This document shows, piece after piece, positions 50,686 to 61,764 of a stretch of 64,000 nucleotides of DNA (positions are counted from its first letter, which is position 1; every line of letters begins with the position of its first letter). Origin of the DNA: Salminus brasiliensis. Lineage: Eukaryota; Chordata; Actinopteri; Characiformes; Bryconidae. The DNA is taken from contig NC_132881.1 of NCBI RefSeq assembly GCF_030463535.1, positions 40,459,973 through 40,523,972 of the forward strand, read 5' to 3'. The notes below the pieces were generated by a model. It was not told where the DNA came from, ran no database searches, and saw only the letters and a list, made by a program, of their open reading frames with translations. A program made the translations under genes and the position numbers.

Positions 50686-50689
50686 GCAG

Positions 50690-50935
50690 CCAGAGCCAGA
50701 GAGAGCACAATTAGCCTTGCTCTCTCTTGGTGGGTAGATGGGTCTCTCTCTCCCCACATCACATCAGTGTGATGCTGTCTGGCATGGGTGTTTGCTAGCC
50801 AATGCACCAGAGCTGGCTAGCCAGTGTTTTCCTCAGAGTGTGTTGGTTGCATGGTGACATTGCATCGACAGCAGTTCAAAAAGAGGCAGTGGTTGGTTGT
50901 GCAAGTGTTGGAGGAGGCATGTGTCAGTCCTTATT
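50690..50935 (+). mobile_element. SINE body, plus copy of the 6.7-7.0-kb family
   Basis: GAGAGAGCACAATTAGCCTT, GGTGGGTAGATGGGTCTCTC, CCCACATCACATCAGTGTGA and TTGGAGGAGGCATGTGTCAG follow the consensus of a common fish SINE. The tRNA head is missing or decayed. Confidence 0.7.
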
Positions 50936-52245
50936 TTCCCAGTGTTGGGAGCATTAACAAAGTGTTAACATTAACAAAGTATTAACTATATTATAATATA
51001 TTATATGTGTATATAAGTATATATATAAGTGTATAAGTGTATATAAGTGTATCATTCACACTACTGCCAAACACTCTGTTGTAAAGTCAGCATTAACATT
51101 TAAACCAATGACAGAATATTTTGGAATTGCTTTCAGTTTGAAATTCTTATTGATAAATGAACTGAAATACAAATAAGAATCCACTTTTCGAATACATGAT
51201 TGTTTACAATTCCCAGTTAAACCAGAACCCACAACTGTGGCGTGTTTGCTAACCATCACTCAGTCAAGAGTCAACAACTCGCTCACAACACCGGCCTACA
51301 GTTTTCTGCAGTGAAGGATCTTCTTAACACATTCAAGAGTTTAGGGAATACTGCATTATCAGCAGTTCTGCGAGCGCTTCACAGATAAACACATATTGTG
51401 TATTTGAGGATTGGGCTTGTTTTCAGAATGACAGTTCCTTCAGCTATCCAAATCTCAACATGGTAAATTATCAGCCAGCTCATTAACACAAATGCCATAG
51501 ATGCTAGATGATGTGAGACTGTTAAAGTTATGTTGGTCATTACCACTCCATTCTGAAAGTTTTTATTATGTGCTGTGGATTTAGCTGTGGACTTGTTGTG
51601 CCCATGCAAAATGGCAGTCCCGACTCTGCTACTGCCCTGAATTCAACTACTTCCAACATGTTGTTGTCAGTACACTTAAGAAGAACTCTGTGTACAGACC
51701 TGACCCAAAGTCCACCCTTGCGGTTTTGTGTACTGGTGTGTTAGGTTTTGTGCTTTCTGGTAAGTATTCAAGTGTGTCCCGTTTCTCAAACATGCAAAAT
51801 AGACTACATTGCACAAAATCACGCTAAACCCACACGAAAACCACCCTTGACCAAAAACCACATCCACATAAGCGGTATTGGGCTAAGTATATATCCCACA
51901 GTTTGGTGGGACTGTGTGCTAGAACATCACCAACACATACAATAGATACAACAGATATCCTCACACTCTCAGCATTGCACACTGTCAATAAATCTGGAAA
52001 TGCGTCACGTTGGTGTTCACTTACACAAAACCACAAACCACAAATGTGAACTTTTCTCACTTTCTCACGTAGAGAACCTTTTTTTAAAGGAACATTGTGT
52101 TGGGGGGAAGGAGATGGAGATGGGGCCTTAGAATGAACAATGTGAGGATCATATGAATGAACTGAGTTAATATAATAAATTATATATTTCAATGAAATCA
52201 AACTAGTTCTGAAAACACTCTCTGTAGATTTGCCACTTCAGACCA
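50936..52245. other. Intergenic, no gene seen
   Basis: An AT-rich TATA/GTATATAA-type simple stretch at 50980-51055 is followed by sequence with no recognised gene. Confidence 0.5.
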
Positions 52246-52249
52246 GTGG

Positions 52250-52475
52250 CTGCAGTATAATTGGTCCCAATGCGCCTAGGCACACCCATTTTTATCACTT
52301 TAATAAATAAAAAAAAGGGAACAATTGACAGTTAGGTGCCTTGTTTAAGGGTAACTCAACTGTAAATCTATTATTTCTGCTATTAAGTCCAGGAGATTGA
52401 ACTGGAAACCTTTCAGTCTCAAGCATTGTCTCTAGCCTTTAGGCCATACATGCCCCCCCATACTACTTAAAAGCA
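52250..52475 (-). mobile_element. tRNA-derived SINE, minus oriented, degraded
   Basis: On the minus strand the head reads TGGCCTAAAGGCTAGAG (A-box-like) and CCAGTTCAATCTCC (B-box-like). The body block CCTTAAACAAGGCACCTAAC follows, shared with V/HE-type fish SINEs. Confidence 0.6.
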
Positions 52476-52484
52476 GGAACAATG

Positions 52485-52825
52485 GGCCAACACAAGGGTA
52501 CAAGACACTCTGACAAGAGACAAATTGTGACGCTAGATGAGTGGGTTAGAACATCTCCAAAACATCAGGCAGGTCTTGTGTGGTGTTTCCAGTATGTAGT
52601 GGTCAGTACCTACCAAAAGTGCTTCAGAAAAGTACTAAAAGGGGAACCAGCGACAGGGCCATTGGCACCTAAGGCTCACTTACAAGACTTATAGGATCTG
52701 CTGCTAACGACTTGGTGCCAGATACCACAGAACTTCTTCAGACGTCTTGTGGAGTCCATGTCTCTGTATTAATCCAAGCGGTGGAATCCAAGCGGTATTA
52801 ATGTTATGGCTGATTGGTGTATGTG
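52485..52825 (+). mobile_element. Tc1/mariner internal-deletion derivative (copy C)
   Basis: A frame starting SDKRQIVTLDEWVRTSPKHQ and VVSTYQKCFRK passes into HLQDL, then (frameshifted) the transposase C-terminal nucleotide blocks up to CTTGTGGAGTCCATG. It ends GGTATTAATGTTATGGCTGA near 52813, the same terminus as at 3.35 kb. It has the same deletion junction as copies A and B. Confidence 0.75.
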
Positions 52826-52829
52826 GAGT

Positions 52830-54050
52830 GTATTAGTGCACATGTGGCAGTCTAGACTGGCCTTATAGAGACCTGTCAGAAAGAACACACAATGCAAGTT
52901 CGGTGCATCCATGTGTAGGAAGTACATTAAGTCCCTTCCCAACTGCCCAGGGACATGTCTCTTTCTCCATCTCTTTGTTTCTTGTCTTCCTCTCTCTTTC
53001 TTTGCTTTTTCTATTTTTGCCTCTCTTTCTAAGAAAGCTGAGAATGTCAGTCCTCCCTGCCCGACCACAGACACTTTGTTCACTTTCTGCAGGCGAAAGT
53101 TCTGCCAAGTGGCCGAGGCCCCTCTGCGGGGCGAAACATCTTCCCTGCGCTTCATCCGTCCCCTCCGACAACTCCTATGGGACGTGTGGTTGCCGTGACA
53201 TTCGAGACATTTTCAAGGCCCTTCGCCATGTGACTGCAGCACAAACCACCATAACATATGTGATCGTGCATCAGAACCAGGTTTCTGCAAGCATGAGGCA
53301 CAGACTGGGAAGCTGGTAATGAACTGCATTTGCTTTTTAACATCTCCTACTCCTGTGTGGTATTTGTTATCTAAACCTCCTCTGCAAATACTCAGCACTG
53401 TTGTTTGGGCAAACCCAAAACCTCCTTTGTTTGTGGGTGGGGTCATTGCTCCAATTAAACACTCTTCTCCTGAAGATGCGTTCAGACCTCCGTGAAGTGG
53501 AACATCTGCTATGCAAATCCAGCTGTCCTGCGCTTTTTGCTCATCATTCAGGCGGGCCCGCCGTCGTCCTCCTCGCGAGGCCTTGCCTAGGCTTTTCATC
53601 CCACCAGGAGCTCCCGGCTGTTATTAATGAGAGCTATGGCCTGACGGATGCTGCTCCGGCGCTGTAGATGATATCCCCTTGTGTGTATTTGTAGCAGCCT
53701 TGAGATCTACCTGTGTCTGTTTATGCCTAATCAGTCTTCAGTGTGAAAAATCAGGGGAGGTGTGGGTCCAGATGGACCGTATTGAAGTGTATACATACCC
53801 CGTGAGGTTTACTAACTCTTGTCAAAGTGACAGTGAGCATTTCTATGGGCACATGGATTTGATTTGGTGAAGCTTGAGTTAGGAGTCCCTGTTTTTTAAA
53901 ACATTTTAGACATTTTTTAATCTAGTTAATTAATTAATAAAATATACAATATACCAATGAAAATACATACAATACCAATATCAATTTTGAAATGATATTG
54001 ATATCAGAGTTATACTTTTATTGATGACAAAACAAAAGTGACCAAAAACA
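52830..54050. other. Intergenic, no gene seen
   Basis: 53050-53670 is GC-richer and complex, with several overlapping open frames on both strands. None has a recognisable domain or splice context. Confidence 0.45.
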
Positions 54051-54054
54051 ATGG

Positions 54055-54146
<92 letters not shown>
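54055..54146 (+). repeat. Poly-A(36) joined to (TA)28
   Basis: An uninterrupted 36-nt A run is followed at once by a 56-nt TA dinucleotide run. Confidence 0.97.
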
Positions 54147-54148
<2 letters not shown>

Positions 54149-55059
54149 CTATTGGTTTCTTGCTCACTGTCCCACACTGGGTTTGGGTTTAATTATCTTA
54201 ACAGCCAGTCCAGCTCATAGTTCACCTTATTTTCCATAACAATGGAGCGGCCATCTTTGTTTACTTTATGTAGGATTTCCGGTGTGACAGCGAATCCCTT
54301 TACATAGCTCATATTCACAGTGACAATAAACATACTGTATAACAAACAGTATTATATGCTCAGGTAAAGGGTGTCACAATAATTGGATTGAGAGGAGAAT
54401 TTCGATTGAGCAGCAGTGTTATGAGCACAAAACAAAAAGACTGGAGTGTTTTGGGGCTCCATATAACTATCCACACCTTCCAAAGAAGAGGGCTGTGTCT
54501 TTGGTTGAAAGTGCTAAATTTAAAACATCTACCCAAATGTCCAGATGTCTCCTTTCACCACTTTGTGGAGGAGAAACCAACACCAGAACATCCTTACCAA
54601 GAAAAAAGGCTCGTCAGGTGCTTGTGAGGCTCTTAGCTTTAGCGCTTAGGCTAATCTATGTCTTACCTGATGCCGGATTGTCTTACTGGAGCATCATAAC
54701 CGAGTTTTCCCTAGACTTTTAGACTTTGTAGATTTTTGGATGGATGTTTTAAAATTTGGGCCAACACAATTTCTTACCATACCATGAGCTAGCTGAGTGA
54801 TAGGTGGTGGGGAAGACCCACCAGCCAAGCACTAGAAAAGGTCAGTTTTGACAATATCCATGGCAACACACTCATGATTCATTGTACTAATGACGTATAA
54901 TATGTATCATCAACCGACACACTGTCTTCATCTAAACCCCCATGATCTTATGATTTGAAATGAGATGGAAATTTGTGAGTTTGGTGAAATACTTGATTAT
55001 TTCCAGTTGTTTTACTTGAAAACAGAAAAGAAGAAGAATTTAGTAATTTCAAACTTCTG

Positions 55060-55240
55060 GCCAGTAGCTAGGACTGCCCTCACACTTTCTCTTTTCAAAT
55101 TGTTGCTAACAACAGCTCAAAATGCATGAAGGAGAACGCTAACGCTAACTGCAATTTCTGTTACATAATCTAGCTAGCATCACGCCGAATGACGAAGAAG
55201 ACCAAAAGACTGGAGATTGAACCTTTGAATCTGTGAACTC
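55060..55240 (+). repeat. Dispersed repeat, GCTAACGCTAAC family (copy 3, degraded)
   Basis: AACGCTAACGCTAACTGCAA, TTCTGTTACATAATCTAGC and CACGCCGAATGACGAAG echo the 37.3- and 49.3-kb copies. Confidence 0.45.
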
Positions 55241-55244
55241 TCAG

Positions 55245-57235
55245 CCAACAGGACTTTCTGTAGTGCTGTATTTAAATCATCTGGAGTGGTTAATTGAGAA
55301 CCATTAGGTAACGCTTCAGAACCCTGAGACGTAGCCATCTGGTTTAGTTCTTCACAGGTAGAGGCCATCTCATCGTTTCAAAAAACCACCAAGTAACTGA
55401 CGACAGATTTCTGGTGGCCATAAAAAAGACAAGAGCAAATGAAAGACTAAAAGGCAAAATCAAGCATAAAACCACAATGTCAAACAAGCAGAAAGAGATG
55501 CTTGTGAACTTGCCCACTGGTCACCACATAAATGAGAGCTTAATTCATTTAGCAGTCTCTTTGAAATCTCTTTAAAAGTCTTTCCCGAAAGCATTTGTAT
55601 TGTACCTGGAGCGCAGAGCAGCTTCTCTGCTAGCCATATGTATTTCTTCGCCCCACTACTATACTGCTCAAATGCCATGTTTGCTCACAATACAAAACCT
55701 ATTGATGAAATCTCAAAGCTCTCTCAAAGATCAAGGCTCAACAGGGTTGAATTGACTTGTTCTGCATAAACTGAAAAGCTGAAAATCAGAATGAAATCTG
55801 TGGTTTATTTTATTCCCTCAGAGAACTGAGGTTGCGTGCCAAACCAGGCGATTTGTATCCCTGAAATAACATACAGTAACCAAACTCAGCCACAGCGACT
55901 CGAGTAAATGGATATGTAATTTTGAATGTACACCAATAGCGCTGACAAGATCACACTGTATCAAGCAGACTATAGAGCACATGACATCATGCAGTTTTTT
56001 TAAAACCGTAGAGAAAATGGCTGCCTTGTTCAGTTATGATTTATGCCGTTCTCTGGTTCAACTTACAGCATAGCAGAATGAGGCCTTTTGAACCGTAAAG
56101 GAAGAAATGTTTCCCCTGGAAACATTCATAATATTCCTTCTGATCTTCATTGTCACTCTTCAGATGGACAAATTGCTTAGGTTTCAACTCATCTGTGGTG
56201 AAATTGAAAACACAACCAGGCCTGCGTACCCTTCGTCCTCCAGCTTCCTTTTAAGTCTGCTCGCTGAGTGAAGGGAGACAAATCGGACTTCTTCAGGTTC
56301 AACAGAACACCTCAAGCCTTCTGGAGTCCCAACAGCAAAGCGATGGGAATGTCAAGCCATGGCTGTTTTTACAATGATCTCTGGTGTAGCACTTTCTTAG
56401 CTTTCACTGGACGTTAAACGGACTGTTATTTCAGACCTGCACTCCTCGTGTGTTGTTTTTCACTCACTGACCCAGTGAGAACTGCCATTCTTGCGACATG
56501 TGCAGATGTTTAGAACGTACTGATACTTTCGCTGTGTGTGTGTGTGTGTGAGTGTGTGTGTGTGTGGAGCAGCTAAAGTCTAATCAAGTAATTAGAGGAT
56601 TTCGAAAGAGCTGAAATACAAATCCTTTACTGAGAGCTGTTCACTTGGCCTGTGCAATATTTAGTTACAGGTGGTCCAAAAATGTGGTCTACCACCACAT
56701 CTGAACACATAGCACGTAGTCTTTCAAAACCCCTTTCAAAGGAAAAATGCCACTGACCATGAAATCCAGTTTAGGACTGGCTGGTGCCTAGAGGACGGAC
56801 CTAATGTCTTTTGAGCATGCTTTCAAACCGGTGTCATTTTTATTACACTTCCTCTCTGGGATACTTGGATGAGTCAGCGAAATTCTTATCTCGTGTCTTT
56901 CTGCAATCATCTGCTATGTCCATCGCATGCACAACCCCACCGTCAAGGCCAGCCAGAGATTCCTTTTGCTGTGCATCTTGCCAAGTTTAGTGAGTAGCTC
57001 CATAATTATTCCTTCAGTGTGTTAAGAGGTGGTTGGTGTTTTTGTGATTGTGTGCTTACTCATCGCTCCTCAGGCCTGGAACACAAGCTGTTGTCCAGGG
57101 GTATGACTGATGGGTTTTGAAGGGTTTGTGATAGAAGATTGCAGAGCAGTTCGGAATATCTCTGTGCCTGTCCAAACCCCAACTATTCCAGTCCTTACAA
57201 ACATCCTTCAGGGACTCATCACTGACCTGTGATCA
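55245..57235. other. Intergenic, no gene seen
   Basis: Mixed complex sequence with a GT microsatellite at 56533-56566. No convincing gene. Confidence 0.5.
56533..56566 (+). repeat. (GT)n microsatellite
   Basis: About 16 GT units with one interruption. Confidence 0.95.
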
Positions 57236-57239
57236 GAAC

Positions 57240-57830
57240 ATGCTCACTGCGAATGCCTGTGGCGCGACAAAATGTGGGACTAGAGATTTTAAACATATCC
57301 AAAATTCTTCCCCTGACACCCAGAGGGTTCTCTGGAATCAATTGTCGCCTCAACAACATGTCAGCGCCCCGAAATCACTTGCACTTCTTTCTCCACTCCT
57401 GAAGCAAACGTGGCCCCAGGCATTGGCTAATGGCAGTTATCGTGATGAGTGGACAAACATAGCCAGAATTTCTGTGAAACGGGGCATTTCTCTCTGTGCT
57501 GTCCTGGCGGCACATAAAGTGTTCTCCTTTAATACGGCTATTTTGGATGTCCTGCATTATGTAGAGGTTCTGTGGAGTGCTTGCATTATCTTATGGTTTC
57601 AAGTGGGCACAGGGATGTTGATTGAAACTGACACTGGAAATCAGTATACGGGCCTCTCTCACCCTGTGCTTTTCCTGCTGTGTCTACATCACAGGTTTGG
57701 GGACAATAGAGCTTTGTGTGGCGGCCATTCTATCCAGTGTGGAGCGCAAGCTCTGACAGTGAATGATCACATAAAAATGATGTCAGTGCAATTGCTTGGC
57801 AGCAAAGAACAAAGGAGTACCTGATCTGTG
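57240..57830. other. Complex repeat-free island with a 194-codon accidental-looking frame
   Basis: The plus-strand frame 57240-57824 shows no domain, signal peptide or low-complexity pattern that I recognise, and its codon use is unremarkable. The segment may instead be conserved non-coding DNA. Neither reading is proven. Confidence 0.3.
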
Positions 57831-57877
57831 GTCACATTGAATAAGACTTCAGGAGGAGACAAATGAAAGGAAAAAAA

Positions 57878-57880
<3 letters not shown>

Positions 57881-57928
<48 letters not shown>
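57881..57928 (+). repeat. (CA)n microsatellite
   Basis: Twenty-four CA units. Confidence 0.97.
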
Positions 57929-57929
<1 letters not shown>

Positions 57930-57934
<5 letters not shown>

Positions 57935-60900
57935 TAATTGAAATGGAAAGATTAGGTCCAATAGAAAGACAATTAAAAATATATTAGCATTATTTGATTA
58001 CAATTTTTTACCTATTAAAGCTACAAGCAGGAACTTGTGGAGGTATTTTTGTTGACATCAACTTTAAAGGGACTATACTTTTAGTGTTTTATATTTAGGT
58101 TATATATTTACATACAGGCAAAGCAATTTTGGACAAAAGAGTGATCAAAATGCAAAATAAAAATAGCATAAATAACATAAAGACAGCATATATATGAAAT
58201 ATATAATATTTAATATGAATAAAATTAGAAAATTGCAAAATCTCAGTGTTTGCTATTTATTTATTTATTTAAACAAATCCTTACTTCAACTGGTATTAAA
58301 AGATAATAATATTTTTGCTTCTACTGCAGAGTTGATAAATTAATCAGCCCAGTTTAGCCTCTCAGAGAGTTTTCTAAGACCCAATCACAACTTATGTTTT
58401 ATGTACCAAAACCAGTAATAATTAATTTTTACTTTGGCCATTTTTCATCTTCATCTTTATTGTTTCTCAGAATAAAAGTCTGTTTCATGTCAACAGGGTT
58501 GGGAGGGTTACCGTAAAAAAAGGAATTCAGTTTTACTGATTACCTGCTTAAACCAGCATGAATTTCCACGTTCATATAAAATAATCAGGATACATTGGTG
58601 TATGCTGATATTTCTGACAGGGCCAGGTAGCTGCCTTTTCTAGACAATATAAGACACTACAAATGTGTTTCGTTACGTCAGTAAGTGCGTATAAGATTTA
58701 TCTCACAGGTTATTGTGATTTATTCTAAATACTAAACCTGTACACTCGATTAGCAACAGAAAGAAAGATTTAGACAGTACACTGTCCGGCAGTCAGCTAA
58801 TCATACAGCAGTGCTAGCTTGTCTACGTGGATTCAAGTGGGGATTCAATTTTCTTACCTTCAAATGTTCCTTTAAATTGGACTGGAGTCTTTTGAAGCTA
58901 AAAGAATATTTACTGCTGGAAGGACTAATTTACACTGGAGAATGATATTCTTTTCCTTTTCTTTTGAAATTTCCATTAGTGAATGCAATTTTACAGCACA
59001 CCAGGGAAGGGCAGCCCAAGATTGTCCATCGGGGGCACTGTTACACTCAACTAGCTCTGTGTGAGACATTACAAAATGGTAAAAGTCACAACAAACATCA
59101 GCAGCAGCAGCATGTATGTAACTATAATCTAATTCCTTACTTTTTTACTGTAACTGTACCGGATTACAGTTACTGTTTTTGTATCATGACAACGTAGCAC
59201 TGTTGTTCCGTTACTACCCAACCCTGTATATCACCTCTCATCAAGTTGGCTGCCATATATTGTGTCTTAGCTACCTGAGCTAAAACAGGCTTTATAACTT
59301 CAGTGTGGGCGGGGCCAAAGTTCTGTAGGCAAAATAGGTGGAGATACGTAAATGTGTTGTTTTTTGTGACATCGAAAAAACAATGAATGCACTCTGGGCT
59401 GTTTTGTAGACTGTTGTCTATATAAGGGCCACAAGAACTGCAGAGTGAGCAGCATATTTTGAAGCTAACAATGTTTACATATCACATCTAACTCTAATTT
59501 ACAAAAAAGTGAGGACAATTTGTTTCTCCACGGGCCGTTTAAGGCATGCCCTGATTCAAGATTTGTTACAGATTTGACCTCATTTTCAAATACAGTTGTT
59601 CTATTGCATTCTCTATTGCATTCTCTCATTCAAGTCCATTGTTTGCAAACAATACACATGTAAACAAACCATTGGGATGTTTTGGACGGCATTCTTTATG
59701 GCATACCAGTGCTGTCTGTGCCTAGGAGCACAGTGCATGCTACCACTCCTTTGGATCTGAAATCTCTGATTCCCTGATTGAGGTTACAGTGTAGATGTAA
59801 ATACTTCCTATTTAGATACATACAGATACATTCTATATTAAACTGCTCCTGTGGCATATTTTTTGCAGTTGATACATGGAAAACAAGCAAAACGGAGTTA
59901 TTAACAAGTCGTACAAGCAAGAAATGGAAGTGTTAACCCCCCCACAGTTTGTTTCTTGGTCTATAAGAGGTTGAGCACTAGAACTGCATAGTTTAAACTG
60001 CACAGATGCCATCAAATGTGGCAGAGAGTAGCAAAATAAGGGATTACAAACAAACTTACTGAGGCTGTTCCCCATTCCTGGGGACATAAAACAGAATCGG
60101 TGATCAGAGCTTGAGGCCAAGTGTTTAATAAAAGTGAGACGTAGTTCAAGTGCTAACATCTGGAGAGGCACAGCGCTTTACAAGTGGAAGTGAATAGTGA
60201 AGTGTGAACAGTAATTTACTAAAAGACTCCATCAGTGCTATACGTCTGTCTCCTATTAAAACCTTATGACTGTCAAACCTAATCAGCACTTCATGGTGAC
60301 ACCACCACAGCAATAATTATAGTTGCATTTCTCCTCTTCGCTTGGTGTCACACTTTAAACATGCTATTAACATACCACAGGAAAGCATTATTGTGCTTTA
60401 TGGCCAACCATATTTACTTGGTGGAATGTTTGGAAAATTACAATTGACCATGAGATCAAGAGCGTCAAGAATTTTGTGAATCAAAGAAGATGGCAAAACC
60501 TTGGGCGTTTCACAATGCTGTGCATGCTGGAACACCTGTAGATGTGTTCTACATCTGCTGTAGGATTTCCATATTAAACCATACAGACCTACATTCCACA
60601 TACATTACATACAGTTCTCTGAGAGACCGATCTCTGTCCCTGTAAAATTGCCTTTATTGAAATGGTCTTGGCTGCAGTTGTGCTTAGTAGGAGTTCCAGG
60701 CGTTCTATGGAGAAATTCCATGCCTGGAGAAACAGACGCATGGGCCATTCTTCTGCTCAAGAATGCTAAATGTAGTTAAAGGTAAAAGTCTCCTTGTTGG
60801 CTCTTGGTGACGCACAGGCCACAGTTAGAGTTGTCGAATGACAATGCTATAATGTGTGTTTGGGGAAAACCGCACCTGGAGCTTGAGTGATTTGCGCCAT

Positions 60901-61570
60901 GATGAATACCGTTGATGTCCCACACTCACACCCACACGGGTGTCTTACATCTGAGTGAATGGAGGTGCAGTCACAGAGCCTGGATCCGTCCAGCAGTGTG
61001 CATCTGGGTCGAGACAACGCCTTCAGGGCCCTTTGATTACCAGAAACCTCCTTTCATGTGGTCAGTGCTAGGCTCGGGAGAGGTCATTCTTATCGCTTTA
61101 ATGATCTGAGTCATTGAGAAGGACGTCACTAGGGGCATTCATGCCTCGACCGCTGCTTGACTTGTAGGAAATGGCCTAATCCATCTTCCAGGGAAGTGAT
61201 AGGACAGGACCAATTATTGGCCAGGCCGCGTTAGTCCTTTCCCAGAGCATCTTCTCCCTCTAGTCCACTCCCTGAGCTTCAGTGGAAGGGATGTGAATGG
61301 TGGGAGCTCATTAGCCAGCTGGTCTGTTCGGATTAACATGTGAACAATGGAATACCTCAATGGCTACGCCCAAGATCAGATAGAGGCTCATGTAAGTTCT
61401 GTCATGTAGAGAGAACAATGGTGCTTTTCATTCACACGTTTAATGTGTAAAGGCATGTCAGATTTCTGAATGCCTGGAACCACAGGCTGCCCGCTGTAGT
61501 AGCGATTGATTTGGGTTAATGGTTCAGTTTGTGCTTGAGCCACTTCTTGTCTTTTAAGCTTGTAAGATAC
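57930..61570. other. Intergenic, no gene seen
   Basis: 57960-58500 is AT-rich. 60800-61340 is complex and repeat-poor. There is no coding frame longer than 112 codons. Confidence 0.5.
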
Positions 61571-61575
61571 ACGGT

Positions 61576-61762
61576 AATGAAAGGTGCTAAGAAATGGTTC
61601 TTTGAGCGATGCCATAGAATAATTGTGTTACTTAATATAAAGGTTGTTTACCAGTTTAAAGGTTCTTCACACTCACATTCATTGGCATTTACGGCACTAA
61701 GTGATTCTTCCATGGCATGGCTCGAATAACTATTTGTAGCACCTCGATTTTTACAGTGTAGA
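61576..61762. mobile_element. MITE, same family as 47.1 kb
   Basis: Left end AATGGTTCTTTGAGCGATGC CATAGAAT. Right end TTCTTCCATGGCATGGCTCG followed by TTGTAGCACCTCGATTTTTA. The ends are inverted copies of each other and match the 47.1-kb and 11.3-kb elements. Confidence 0.7.
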
Positions 61763-61764
61763 TG

